A DNA stretch of 64,000 nucleotides from Candidatus Rifleibacteriota bacterium. GTDB taxonomy: Bacteria; Muiribacteriota; Ozemobacteria; Ozemobacterales; Ozemobacteraceae. The notes below the pieces were generated by a model. That model saw only the letters and a list, made by a program, of their open reading frames with translations. It did no database searches and was not told where the DNA came from. Below are positions 9,982 to 19,082 of the stretch, one piece after another. The stretch's first letter is position 1; each line of letters begins with the position of its first letter. The translations under genes were made by a program, and so were the position numbers. Location of the stretch: contig JADFXM010000018.1 in NCBI GenBank assembly GCA_015233565.1, positions 1 to 64,000 of the forward strand. The letters are read 5' to 3'.

Positions 9982-10011
9982 AAAAAAACCCTCCAAAAAA
10001 ACTGGAGGGTT
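9982..10011 (-). terminator. intrinsic terminator of the Cys-repeat protein gene
   Basis: On the minus strand an 8-bp stem AACCCTCC/GGAGGGTT closes a short T-rich loop and is followed by a run of T. It lies about 25 bp after the stop codon at 10037. Confidence 0.8.
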
Positions 10012-10036
10012 CTGAATTTCTTCTCGAAAATTTCTT

Positions 10037-10723
10037 TCAATTATTTTGAGGGGGTTGAGTTGCATTCCCTTTGCATTCGCCACAAGTGCCATTACATTCT
10101 TTGCATTTTGAACATTCTTCCATTTTGGCTTTACATTCGGGGCAAATTCCCTTGCACTCTTTGCATTTTGGACATTCTTTGCATTTGGAACATTTTTCCA
10201 TTTTAGCTTTACATTCGGGGCAAATTCCCTTGCACTCTTTACATTTTGAGCATTCTTTGCATTTGGAACATTGTTCCATTTTGGCTTTACATTCAGAGCA
10301 AATCCCTTTCATTGCCTGACATTTCGGGCAAACCGAAGCATTAGGAGCAACAGCTGGAGCTATGCTGCCATCCATTACTTCAACGAAGGATTCCACTTTA
10401 ATTGCTGCAATCGGGTGTTTCTTGCTGACTTCACGCAATTCACCTTTAACGGTTATAGTTTTTCCAACTAACTTGGCAATCTGTCGCATTGGCTCTTTTT
10501 CATGAGTTGCCAAAAGATTGTATACTTCGTTTCCCGCCCGGAGAATAAGGGATTCCTGGTGGATCCAGCGTGGGGTAGTGGTTCCCGATCTTTCATACTC
10601 AACCACTCCAGTTTTCTCAACAGAATTAACTGTACTGGGAGCGTGGTGTCTAGCCATTGCAGGAGCACAAATCCCTGCAACCAATCCGAGAATTAGAGCA
10701 AAAACAACGAACGCTTTTTTCAT
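10037..10723 (-). CDS. exported protein with C-terminal Cys-rich tandem repeats
   Basis: A 228-residue protein of unknown function. Residues 1-24 form a clear Sec signal peptide ending in PAMA. Residues ~30-118 form a compact domain (TITVKGEL motif) that might be a small beta-barrel. From about residue 133 to the end are tandem units built from CPECKAKME, CSKCKEC and KGIC blocks, with a period near 26 residues, packed with CxxC pairs and lysine. Such spacing is typical of metal (zinc or iron) or disulfide ligands; Cys-dense repeats outside the cytoplasm are unusual. Start ATG has a strong AGGAGGA site. A single-gene unit with its own terminator; nothing nearby suggests a pathway. Confidence 0.75.
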   Translation of the reverse strand: MKKAFVVFALILGLVAGICAPAMARHHAPSTVNSVEKTGVVEYERSGTTTPRWIHQESLILRAGNEVYNLLATHEKEPMRQIAKLVGKTITVKGELREVSKKHPIAAIKVESFVEVMDGSIAPAVAPNASVCPKCQAMKGICSECKAKMEQCSKCKECSKCKECKGICPECKAKMEKCSKCKECPKCKECKGICPECKAKMEECSKCKECNGTCGECKGNATQPPQNN

Positions 10724-11089
10724 TAGAACTCCTCCTGAATTAATTTAACCATTTTCTAATGGTTCAATTTGGAAAGCATTGTAACTCAGAAACCCTATAT
10801 TGACAAGACCCCCCCGAAATAATCCGCGAAAAAGAGTAAAAATACTTGACTTATAAACCTGCACCAACGCAAGTGCAGAAAATTCGGGAAAAATAATTTT
10901 TCGCGACTTTTTTTTTGAATTGTAAGGCTAATTGCCAATGTCAATATGAATTTACCCTTTGTGGCTGGAAATAATGACGGAAATTCTCGCTAAGTAATTT
11001 TCCAAATTTGCACTGGACCAATTTTTTCAAAGAAAATGAAATTGGACTTCCGTATTTTTTATGCCAAACAATTTCTGGCAATTTCAGAC

Positions 11090-11229
11090 CTCCTGATTTA
11101 GAAGGAACTCATTTGGCACAATTTTGAAGAGTTTTCGGCACAAATAACCATTTTTTTCTGTGAAAAGTGCTAGGTTGATTTCAAATTGGAAACTCTAAAG
11201 TTCTGATCAATTCATCAACGCATCAGGAG
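11090..11229 (-). repeat. MITE-like repeat R, copy R1
   Basis: A 140-bp non-coding element with perfect 8-bp inverted ends CTCCTGAT/ATCAGGAG. Read on the minus strand it aligns along its whole length with the element at 52630-52766 and with the two halves of the interrupted copy at 51458-51817. It encodes no protein and looks like a non-autonomous transposable element or REP-like unit. Confidence 0.75.
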
Positions 11230-11280
11230 ATCTGAATTTACCTGAAAACCATCAGTGAAGAATCTCCAAAAAAAATTATT

Positions 11281-11393
11281 GAGCTTCTTGCAATATTGTA
11301 TAAATTTTGCACATTGGCCAGAAAGAAATTCAATGATACCATTTATTACGAAAAAATTCTCAAACGAGAATCTGCTAATTTTGCAAGAACCTC
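11281..11393 (+). repeat. inverted-repeat element A
   Basis: A 113-bp element whose ends are near-perfect inverted repeats (GAGCTTCTTGCAA at the left, TTGCAAGAACCTC at the right, 12 of 13 matching). The interior aligns with the element at 12434-12547, including shared blocks around TTTTGCACAT and AAAGAAATTCA. Non-coding. Confidence 0.7.
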
Positions 11394-11458
11394 TACTTAT
11401 TGGGAAATAGCTTCCGAAAGCAAATTTCTAAAACTGTTATTAACTTGATACACATGGG

Positions 11459-12226
11459 TCAACTGCGTTCTCGCAACATTTTCAATCGTTCTTTTACCCC
11501 CACAATAGGAGCGTAACTGACAACCCATACTCCTTCGAAAGGGTTGTCCAAATCACAGATCACAAAGAGAAGAAAAGTAATTCCTCCTGTAACTACTGCA
11601 ACCACAGAACTTCCAAGAAACGGGATCCGAATCCCAACAAAAAGAAATCCCACCATGATGGATACCGAATAGAAAAGAATCAGATTCCAAAGAGTAGATG
11701 GAATACGCGACCCACTAACCCCCAATCGTGCGTCACGCACGCTGTTGACTCGACTCATTGCATTGAAAAGCTCCCCATACACAACTTGATCCTTCGAGTT
11801 TTTGATATTCATATCCCGGACTGCATCGGTAAGCTGCAAAAATGCATTCCCAGACAAAGAGCAGAATTCTCCCCGGGATAAATAAGACGCTTCATCATTC
11901 GCAGTTATTTGAAGATACTCAATTATCAAAGCCTTCAATTTATGAAAGCTCTCAGAATCAGAAATTAAAGAAGCCGTATGGCACAAATCTTCAAGCGCCG
12001 CAGCTTCCAGAAAAATTCCCGTTTGACAACGGTTGTACTGGTCCCAGACGACAAAAATGATAAAAGCCAGAACTATTCCATAAAGTGCTCCGGTAACCTC
12101 TAAAAACGACGCGATTCCATGAATATCTTCGCGCAATAGTTCGGCGGGAAGAAAAATATTCACCGTTGATTTGACAAAAAAAGCTCCCATCATTGACAAA
12201 AAAACACGGAACAACATCATCATCAT
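11459..12226 (-). CDS. DUF4239-like membrane protein
   Basis: A 255-residue protein with four hydrophobic segments arranged as two near the N-terminus and two near the C-terminus, enclosing a soluble helical region (about 75-180). The ITFLLFVICDLDNPFEG segment near the end is typical of DUF4239 (bestrophin-like) proteins. Function is unknown; a channel role is suggested only by distant resemblance. Start ATG follows AGGAGGATTTAA. It stands alone between two repeat-bearing gaps, downstream of mraY on the same strand but separated by 450 bp, so it is probably transcribed independently. Confidence 0.65.
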   Translation of the reverse strand: MMMMLFRVFLSMMGAFFVKSTVNIFLPAELLREDIHGIASFLEVTGALYGIVLAFIIFVVWDQYNRCQTGIFLEAAALEDLCHTASLISDSESFHKLKALIIEYLQITANDEASYLSRGEFCSLSGNAFLQLTDAVRDMNIKNSKDQVVYGELFNAMSRVNSVRDARLGVSGSRIPSTLWNLILFYSVSIMVGFLFVGIRIPFLGSSVVAVVTGGITFLLFVICDLDNPFEGVWVVSYAPIVGVKERLKMLRERS

Positions 12227-12682
12227 TTAAATCCTCCATTTCCTGAAGCAGTTCCCATTAATTAATGGAAAGTGCCCAGAATCACAAGATAATTTTTCTA
12301 AATATGTTTCTCTTCAGTATTTCAAAATAAGGTGATCGGGAATTTCCATGTAAAAGGAGTTTATCATAACAACTCTCGATTTTTCATGGAATAAATTCGA
12401 TCATCGTAACTACCCAACAATTCTCGAACTTCTGAGCTTCTTGCAATATTGTAAAAAATTTTGCACATCGGGCAAAAAGAAATTCAGGCTTGACGATAAT
12501 TGTGATATTTTTCGCAAATCTGAATTTGCTAATTTTGCAAGAACCTCTCCTTTTTATTGCTTTTAACGATTCCAAACAAATCATTTCCGAACCAAAATTT
12601 TTGAGCAATGTTTTAATTTTTAAAAATAATGTTGACCCTGACTTTTGGAGTAACTTTCAAGCATCCTGAGTTACTTCAAATG
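12227..12682. other. 456-bp intergenic region with repeat element B
   Basis: No gene recognised. A minus-strand open frame here is only a translation of the repeat at 12434-12547. This gap marks where murD, ftsW and murG would be expected after mraY in a standard dcw cluster; none is present. Confidence 0.6.
12434..12547 (+). repeat. inverted-repeat element B
   Basis: A 114-bp relative of the element at 11281-11393, in the same orientation and about 1.15 kb away, with the same inverted ends (GAGCTTCTTGCAA and TTGCAAGAACCTC). The two copies flank the DUF4239-like gene. Confidence 0.7.
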
Positions 12683-13780
12683 TTAAAACTTCAATACCAA
12701 ACCCCTGAAAAAGAGAAAAAAGAGTCCCAGAACAGCCATAAGGAAGCCCGTCATGCAAAATCTGGCAACGACTTTCTGCTCAGCCCATCCTCCCAATTCA
12801 AAGTGGTGATGAATTGGGCTCATCCGAAAAACCCTTTTTCCGTGAGTGTACTTAAAATAGGAAACCTGTATTATGACAGAAAGCGCTTCGACAACGAATA
12901 TTCCCCCCACTATTGCAAGTAATGTCTCACTTTTCAAGCTGACTGCAAGGGCCCCAAGCGCCCCCCCCAAGGCTAGAGAGCCAGTATCGCCCATGAAAAC
13001 CTGCGCGGGATTGGAATTAAACCACAAAAATCCAAGGCATCCGCCCATCAGTGCAGCGCAAAAAACTGCGAGTTCCTTACAATCCGGCAGATATGGAATC
13101 TGAAAAAAAGTTGCAAGATCGCTATTCCCCGAAAAAAAAGCAACTATAGAAAAGGCAAAAATTGCAATAAATCCGGTTCCACCTGCCAACCCATCAAGGC
13201 CATCGGTTAAATTTACCGCATTCGAAGCTCCAACCATTACAAAAATGATAAATGGAATATATAAAATTCCTAATTCGACAACACCATAATATGGAATATT
13301 TGTTGCGGCAGAGGGCAAAGGAATCGTATTCCCTGAAAAACTCTCAAAAATCCTTCCATCCGGGGAAAAGAAATATCTGGCTGCAATCCCCGTCAGCAAA
13401 GCAATGAAAATCTGGCCGACAAGCTTTTGCCTGGGAGTTAACCCCATTGACCTTGCTTTCAATACTTTCGTGAGATCATCCATCATTCCCAGGAAAGCCA
13501 TCCCGTAAGTTGCCAAAACCACTGTGATGAGCGGGATGGAGAATTTGGCCCAAATCAGACAATTCAATAATGCAGGAATCAGAATTATTATTCCACCCAT
13601 TGTTGGAGTCCCTGCTTTTTTCTTATGGACCTGAACCCCTTCGTCACGAATAGTCTGTCCAATTTGCCTGTTTTTCAGACTTTCAATAACTCTGGGACCA
13701 ATAATTAAAGCAGTAGCAAAGGAAATTAAAAAACATCCGAAAAATCGTACAAAAAAGGATCCAATATATCCAGAAAGCAT
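12683..13780 (-). CDS. mraY: MraY, phospho-MurNAc-pentapeptide translocase
   Basis: MraY transfers phospho-MurNAc-pentapeptide from UDP to undecaprenyl phosphate at the inner membrane, making lipid I. The 365-residue protein has about ten membrane segments and the family motifs: the Asp pair in MMDDL, NLTDGLDGLAGG, MGDTGSLALGG and PIHHHFELGGW. Its start lies 18 bp after the murF stop. It is the last gene of the local dcw cluster; the usual followers (murD, ftsW, murG, murC) are missing here. Confidence 0.96.
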   Translation of the reverse strand: MLSGYIGSFFVRFFGCFLISFATALIIGPRVIESLKNRQIGQTIRDEGVQVHKKKAGTPTMGGIIILIPALLNCLIWAKFSIPLITVVLATYGMAFLGMMDDLTKVLKARSMGLTPRQKLVGQIFIALLTGIAARYFFSPDGRIFESFSGNTIPLPSAATNIPYYGVVELGILYIPFIIFVMVGASNAVNLTDGLDGLAGGTGFIAIFAFSIVAFFSGNSDLATFFQIPYLPDCKELAVFCAALMGGCLGFLWFNSNPAQVFMGDTGSLALGGALGALAVSLKSETLLAIVGGIFVVEALSVIIQVSYFKYTHGKRVFRMSPIHHHFELGGWAEQKVVARFCMTGFLMAVLGLFFLFFRGLVLKF

Positions 13781-13797
13781 CTATTTAACCTTTCAAG

Positions 13798-15198
13798 TCA
13801 ATGCAAATCCAATCTAATTGCAGGCCAAATTTCCCTGCAGATTCCCTCAAAATGCATACCTCGACTCGCTTTAACCAAAACGGTATCACCAGGAGCTAAA
13901 ATAGTCCTTAGAATTTTGATGGCACCCGTCACATCCGAGCAGGAATGAACAAATTGGTCAGACATACCTGCTTTCAAAGCTGCTTTCGCCATATTTTGGG
14001 CCTCGCCCCCAACAGCTACAAGAATATCAATGTTGGATTCGGCTGTTTTCTTGCCTATTTCAGTGTGATATTCAGAAGAAAAATCACCCAATTCACGCAT
14101 ATCCCCCAAAATGGCTACTTTTCTCCCGGAACAGGACGATAACCAGGAAATTGCCTCCCGCATTGAAGATGGATTGGCATTATAACAATCAACTACAACT
14201 TTCATTTCGTTACATTCCAGCGGTTCCAATCTGGCTGAGACCGGCTTAAAAGTTTCGAGTCGTTCAATCGCACTTTTCATGCTTCCTCCGGATGAAATAT
14301 AGCAACCCAATGCTGCAAGCGCATTTAGCGCATTATGCCTTCCCAGTAATGCCAATTTTAAAGGGAATGAATCACCCCGAAAACAAACGTTCATTTCAAT
14401 CCCATTTTGTAAGACCTTAAGGTCTCTTGCAAAAATGTCGTTGGACCCGTTAAACCCAAATTTGAAAACACGTGCCCTGGTCTTTGAAACAAGAATCGGC
14501 AAATGAGGATCATCTCCTGGAAGAAATGCATTGCCTTTTTCGTCCAATGACTCCAGGATTTCAGATTTCGCAAGTGCGATATTCTGCAAACTTCCCAGAA
14601 TACCGATATGCGCCGGGCCGATATTGGTTATCAAAGCATCGTTCGGTTTTGCGATTCCAGCAAGAAATCTTATTTCTCCAGGGTGATTCATTCCCATTTC
14701 AATGATCGCAGTTTTTGTGTCCAGTGAAATTCCAAGAATGCTCATAGGCATTCCAATATGGTTGTTGAGATTCCCCTTGGTTGAAAAAGTTTTCTCCTTA
14801 CTGGAAAAAAGGTGAAATAGCATCTCTTTAGTCGTGGTTTTTCCGTTGGAACCTGTAACTCCGATGAAACGAGCCTTATGCCGATTTCTGTGCCATTGTG
14901 CTGCATTTTGAAGCGCTTCGAGTGTGTCGTTGGCTAAAATAAACGGGACCTTCTCTTCATACTCCCGATCAGGCTTTTGGGAAACTACGATAGCGGTCGG
15001 ATTTTTTTTTATAACTTCAGATACAAATTCGTGACCATCAAATTTATCGCCTTTTATTGCAAAAAAGATTTCTCCTGATTTTATGGTTCTGGAATCTATT
15101 GAGAAACCCGTAATCCCTGTCTCCAGATCAACAACTTTTGTTTCCAATAATTTGCCGCCAACAGCTTCGATCAGTTGTTTAAGGGTCCAATCATACAT
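13798..15198 (-). CDS. murF: MurF, UDP-MurNAc-tripeptide--D-Ala-D-Ala ligase
   Basis: A 466-residue cytoplasmic Mur ligase that adds D-Ala-D-Ala to UDP-MurNAc-tripeptide using ATP. The P-loop GVTGSNGKTTTKE is at about residues 114-126. The central domain has the DCYNANPSSM motif, with the substrate-binding Mur fold before it. Length and motif order fit the family. It starts 15 bp after murE and is followed closely by mraY, so these are co-transcribed. Confidence 0.95.
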   Translation of the reverse strand: MYDWTLKQLIEAVGGKLLETKVVDLETGITGFSIDSRTIKSGEIFFAIKGDKFDGHEFVSEVIKKNPTAIVVSQKPDREYEEKVPFILANDTLEALQNAAQWHRNRHKARFIGVTGSNGKTTTKEMLFHLFSSKEKTFSTKGNLNNHIGMPMSILGISLDTKTAIIEMGMNHPGEIRFLAGIAKPNDALITNIGPAHIGILGSLQNIALAKSEILESLDEKGNAFLPGDDPHLPILVSKTRARVFKFGFNGSNDIFARDLKVLQNGIEMNVCFRGDSFPLKLALLGRHNALNALAALGCYISSGGSMKSAIERLETFKPVSARLEPLECNEMKVVVDCYNANPSSMREAISWLSSCSGRKVAILGDMRELGDFSSEYHTEIGKKTAESNIDILVAVGGEAQNMAKAALKAGMSDQFVHSCSDVTGAIKILRTILAPGDTVLVKASRGMHFEGICREIWPAIRLDLH

Positions 15199-15212
15199 TG
15201 ATTCAAGTCTCC

Positions 15213-16703
15213 TTAAGAATTTTTTCCAACGTTACCCACAATTTCTGCTGCGACTTGTCGATCATCAAAAGGAACAGTCCGATCAGAAAAGGTCTGGCCC
15301 GTTTCATGCCCCTTTCCAGCAATCAGAACAAAATCCCCTGAATTTGCCATCCCTATTGCTGCCTCGATTGCTGATCTCCGATCAACTATTCGATGGTACT
15401 TCGGTCGATCAATAGGATTGAGCTTCTCTATTCCTGCGGAAATTTCACAAATTATTTTTTCCGGGTCCTCACTACGGGGATTGTCACTGGTTATTACAAC
15501 AATATCTGAATGAGAAGCGGCAATGTTGCCCATTAGAGGTCGCTTTTCCTTCGATCGATCTCCACCACAGCCGAAAACAGTGATTAATCGTTTTTTTGTC
15601 ATCTGCCGTGCAGCTAGCAAAACATTTTCGAGAGAATCGGGCGAGTGGGCATAATCAACAACAACCATTATTCCCATTTTATTCGGAATAGATTCGAATC
15701 TTCCGGGAACTGAAGAAACTTTCGCAAGGCCGTCAACAATGGTTTCCCAATCTATTCCTATCGAATGACTGATTACTGAGGCCAATAGAGCGTTCTTAAG
15801 ATTGAAGGGGCCTGGTAATTTGAGCCGTACAGGAATTTTTTTTCCTCTTGCATCCAAATTAAATGTGGATCCATCATTTTTCAAAACTACATCCCAGGCA
15901 AAATAATTGGCAGCCTGGTCGGAAAGACTGAATGTAAAAGTCTTCCTCCCCTTTTCAAGACAGACTTTGGCAAGCCTGACACCCCATTCATCATCAATAC
16001 AAATAGTTGCTGGGGCATTTTCCGGTAATAATTCTGTAAAAAGTCTCATTTTTGCCTGGAAATAGTCTTCCATAGTTGGATGAAACTCGCTATGTTCAAA
16101 CGAAAGATTAGAAAATCCAGCTGCCGCAAGGGAAATATTTTCCACACGCCAGGTTTTTAAAGCATGTGAACTGATCTCCATTACTCCGGCCTTCACGCTC
16201 CTTTTCAAACAATCATTGATAAGACGAAACAATTCGAGAGATTCCGGAGTGGTGTTCTTCGTTGGGCGTTTTTCAAACCAAAGGTCATATTCAATAGTTC
16301 CAAATCTGAAGGCCATCCCAAAGTGATTATTCAAAATGGACTGAATTAAATAGGTAGTGGTTGTTTTTCCTTTTGTTCCTGTTACTCCAAGAATTGTAGC
16401 TTTTTTATCAGGATGGTCAAAAAATTTGGAGGATATCTCTGAAAGAGCTTTTCTGGCATTTGCCAATTTGACGCACGGAATTCCGGTTTTGGCGGGTATG
16501 CTTTCACAAACAACTGCAGCAGCTCCCTTAGCCACGGCTTCCGGTACAAACTTCGTGCCATCGGCTTTTGATCCTGGCAAGGCTACAAAAAGATCCCCAA
16601 GTTTCACAGTTCTCGAATCGAAAGAAATATCACTAATCTGAACATCCTTGTCATTAGATATTTCCAGGATGTCTTTAGGAAGAATAGATTTGAGGTTATT
16701 CAT
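15213..16703 (-). CDS. murE: MurE, UDP-MurNAc-L-Ala-D-Glu--meso-diaminopimelate ligase
   Basis: A 496-residue Mur ligase adding the third residue of the stem peptide. The ATP-binding motif GVTGTKGKTTTTY is present, and the C-terminal domain carries DNPRSEDP. The DNPR signature marks enzymes that add meso-diaminopimelate rather than lysine. This indicates a DAP-type peptidoglycan, as in most diderm bacteria. The start follows an AGGAGA-type site. About 175 bp separate it from ftsI, the largest gap inside this cluster. Confidence 0.95.
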   Translation of the reverse strand: MNNLKSILPKDILEISNDKDVQISDISFDSRTVKLGDLFVALPGSKADGTKFVPEAVAKGAAAVVCESIPAKTGIPCVKLANARKALSEISSKFFDHPDKKATILGVTGTKGKTTTTYLIQSILNNHFGMAFRFGTIEYDLWFEKRPTKNTTPESLELFRLINDCLKRSVKAGVMEISSHALKTWRVENISLAAAGFSNLSFEHSEFHPTMEDYFQAKMRLFTELLPENAPATICIDDEWGVRLAKVCLEKGRKTFTFSLSDQAANYFAWDVVLKNDGSTFNLDARGKKIPVRLKLPGPFNLKNALLASVISHSIGIDWETIVDGLAKVSSVPGRFESIPNKMGIMVVVDYAHSPDSLENVLLAARQMTKKRLITVFGCGGDRSKEKRPLMGNIAASHSDIVVITSDNPRSEDPEKIICEISAGIEKLNPIDRPKYHRIVDRRSAIEAAIGMANSGDFVLIAGKGHETGQTFSDRTVPFDDRQVAAEIVGNVGKNS

Positions 16704-16877
16704 TTTCTCTCCTGATTATTGAGGCACTTAAGCCCTTCTATGCCTTTTTTACCAACAACTAGCATCAAAAGCCAGACCGCCAAAATTCGGTGAAATCTCA
16801 GCTCAGCTACGGAATACCCAAAGATTTTTTGTCTCCTGAGTTAAGATTTGCGGTATTAAGCAACTGATTCTTGGTTC

Positions 16878-19082
16878 TCAGATTCCACCAGGCGAAAACT
16901 TTACAGTGACAGATTCGGCTAAATTTGTGCTAACTCCAGCCTTTGGAGCTTGTTCAACGGCAACTCCATTCCCGACCAACTGAACCGGAATCGCGAGGTT
17001 CCTGGCCTTACTTGCGACTTCCTTAAGAGTGAGACCAGTGAAATCCGGAACGACTTTAATCTGATGTGCCATTTTTGCAGTAGAATCCGGAGGAACAAAA
17101 TCTTCCAATGTGATCGTTCGAGTCGAGGAAGCTGTTTTAGCAACCTTTTTTTCGGAATTTTTGTCCAAGTTTTTATCAGCAAGCTTTTCCGAATTCTTTT
17201 CAGAATTCTTTTCCGACACTTTTTCTGAACCCTTCTCTGAATTCTTTTCAGAATTCTTATCCGAGTTTTTATCAGAATTTTTCTCGACTAATTTTGTCGA
17301 ACTGGCTTTTTCGGTGGATTTCACTTCAACCAGTTTTGGAAGTGAGGCAACCAAGGAACCGGATGCCAAAGAATCTATCGATAGTGGTTTTTCAGGCGGA
17401 ACCCTTAGATATTTAAGAATTCGATCGGCAATAATTCCAAAAACCGGGCCGGCAACCTTACCGCCCATGAGCAATTTCTCTTCACCCTTGGGTTCGTTTG
17501 CAGCGACAAAAAGCACGAATCTTGGCTTATTTCCTGGTACGATTCCAACAAAGGAGGTCACCACTTTCTCGCTGTAATATCCTCCTGCAGGGTTTGCTTT
17601 TTGGGCAGTACTAGTCTTTCCACCAACGCTATATCCTTCAACTCTGGCTGCTTCACCAGTTCCGTGTTCGACTACCCCTATCAACAGCCTTCTAAGCTTT
17701 TCAGCAAGCGAGTCTGAAAAAACTTTCCGCAACTTTTCAGGCTCAAAATCTTCTTTCATATCGTTATTTTGTGAAACAATTGATTTCACCAGGTGAGGAC
17801 GCATGATCCATCCGCCATTTGCAATAGCGCTATATGCCCGAACGAGCTGGATTCCAGTAATAGCAATTTCCTGACCAATGGAAAGAGAAGCCGCAGATAA
17901 TCCTGACCACTTCGAAGGCGGATATAAAAGTCCCTGAGTTTCTGATGGTGCCTCAATTTCAGTGGGAGCTCCAAAACCCAATTCATGCAAAAGCTTGTAC
18001 ATTTGTCTAGGTTCCAGCATCGTGGAAATTTGAATCATTGAAGCATTGCACGATTGTGCTATTGCGCCATAAATATCCACCGAACCGTGGCTTCCATGAC
18101 ACTTGATTCTTTTTCCCATTACTTCGGCATGGCCGGCACAGAAAAAATGACTTGAATCGTTGATTTTGCCGGACATTATTCCGCATGCCGCAGTGAAAAT
18201 CTTCATGCAGGAACCTGGTTCAAAGAAATCCACTAAAGGTCTGTTTCTATGCGTGTCAGGAGCAGAATCAGCGTATTTGTTAGGATCGTAATTTGGGAGG
18301 CAAGCCATTCCTAGCACTTCTCCAGTGTAAGGATCCATTACTATCGCCGTGGCATCTATAGGTTGATACTTCTCCACCATCTTGGCCAACTCAGTTTCAA
18401 GAATATGTTGTATCATGGAATCAATCGAAAGAATCAGATTAGAACCCCCGGCCGGGTTTTTTATTATCTTCAGCCCGTTTGCCCCTTCCTCGCCGTAGCT
18501 CACGCCGCCCTGTACCGCAATTCCAGGATACCCTCTAAGAGTTTTATCAAATTTCAATTCCAAACCTTCCAATCCAGTGCCATCTCCTCCGGCAAAACCT
18601 ATCAGATTTGAGGCTAGTTTGTTTTGTGGATACACTCTTCGAAAGTTTTCTTCCAAAATGATTCCGGGAATTTTCAATGCCGAAATTTTTACAGCAACAG
18701 GCTGTTCAATGTTCTTCTGGACCGGAATGTAACCTCTTCTTTTTTGGATTTTTTCAAGAATCTGTTCCTTCGAAAGTGGCAGAAAAGGGGTTAGCAGATT
18801 CGCAGTTTCTTCAAGTGACTTAGTTTCAGGGGTGTATACATACAGAGTATAGGTTTCAACGGAAATTGCCAGCTCATTGCCATTCCGATCAAGAATTGCT
18901 CCCCTTTTAACTTCCAACGTCCTCTTGCTCATATGATTTTGTTCAGAGCGTGTACTCCAATCTTCAAACTGAATAATCTGAAGGAAGAAAAGGCGAATCA
19001 TATAAACAAAAAGCAAAAAACAAAAACCGATAAAAAGGAAAATTATTCTAATTGTACGTGTTCTGAAGCGATAAATTTTCAT
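16878..19082 (-). CDS. ftsI: FtsI/PBP2-type division transpeptidase with PASTA domain
   Basis: A 734-residue class B penicillin-binding protein that crosslinks septal peptidoglycan. An N-terminal membrane anchor (about 11-36) is followed by the dimerisation domain and the transpeptidase domain with SCMK (Ser291-Lys294), SCN (344-346) and KTS (489-491, where KTG is usual). Residues ~580-650 are a low-complexity run of NSEK/NSDK repeats. The end (about 675-734) is a PASTA domain beginning VVPDFTGLTLKEV, as in SpoVD/PBP2x-like proteins. Its ATG overlaps the rsmH stop by 4 bp. The KTS variant may still be active, since the third motif tolerates changes at the glycine in some families. Confidence 0.93.
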   Translation of the reverse strand: MKIYRFRTRTIRIIFLFIGFCFLLFVYMIRLFFLQIIQFEDWSTRSEQNHMSKRTLEVKRGAILDRNGNELAISVETYTLYVYTPETKSLEETANLLTPFLPLSKEQILEKIQKRRGYIPVQKNIEQPVAVKISALKIPGIILEENFRRVYPQNKLASNLIGFAGGDGTGLEGLELKFDKTLRGYPGIAVQGGVSYGEEGANGLKIIKNPAGGSNLILSIDSMIQHILETELAKMVEKYQPIDATAIVMDPYTGEVLGMACLPNYDPNKYADSAPDTHRNRPLVDFFEPGSCMKIFTAACGIMSGKINDSSHFFCAGHAEVMGKRIKCHGSHGSVDIYGAIAQSCNASMIQISTMLEPRQMYKLLHELGFGAPTEIEAPSETQGLLYPPSKWSGLSAASLSIGQEIAITGIQLVRAYSAIANGGWIMRPHLVKSIVSQNNDMKEDFEPEKLRKVFSDSLAEKLRRLLIGVVEHGTGEAARVEGYSVGGKTSTAQKANPAGGYYSEKVVTSFVGIVPGNKPRFVLFVAANEPKGEEKLLMGGKVAGPVFGIIADRILKYLRVPPEKPLSIDSLASGSLVASLPKLVEVKSTEKASSTKLVEKNSDKNSDKNSEKNSEKGSEKVSEKNSEKNSEKLADKNLDKNSEKKVAKTASSTRTITLEDFVPPDSTAKMAHQIKVVPDFTGLTLKEVASKARNLAIPVQLVGNGVAVEQAPKAGVSTNLAESVTVKFSPGGI

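Larger units (their letters stand above)
10724..11458. other. 735-bp intergenic region with two unrelated repeat elements
   Basis: No gene recognised. It contains copy R1 of the TCCTGAT-ended element (11090-11229, reversed) and copy A of the TTCTTGCAA-ended element (11281-11393), both annotated separately. The part next to the Cys-repeat gene should hold its promoter, but I could not settle on a box pair. Confidence 0.6.

Noticed and set aside
10071..10319. Plus-strand His/Leu-rich repeat frame
   Set aside because: Exact antisense shadow of the Cys-repeat coding region on the minus strand.
12384..12608. 74-codon minus-strand frame in the gap below mraY
   Set aside because: It translates repeat element B and its flanks; the related element A has no matching open frame.
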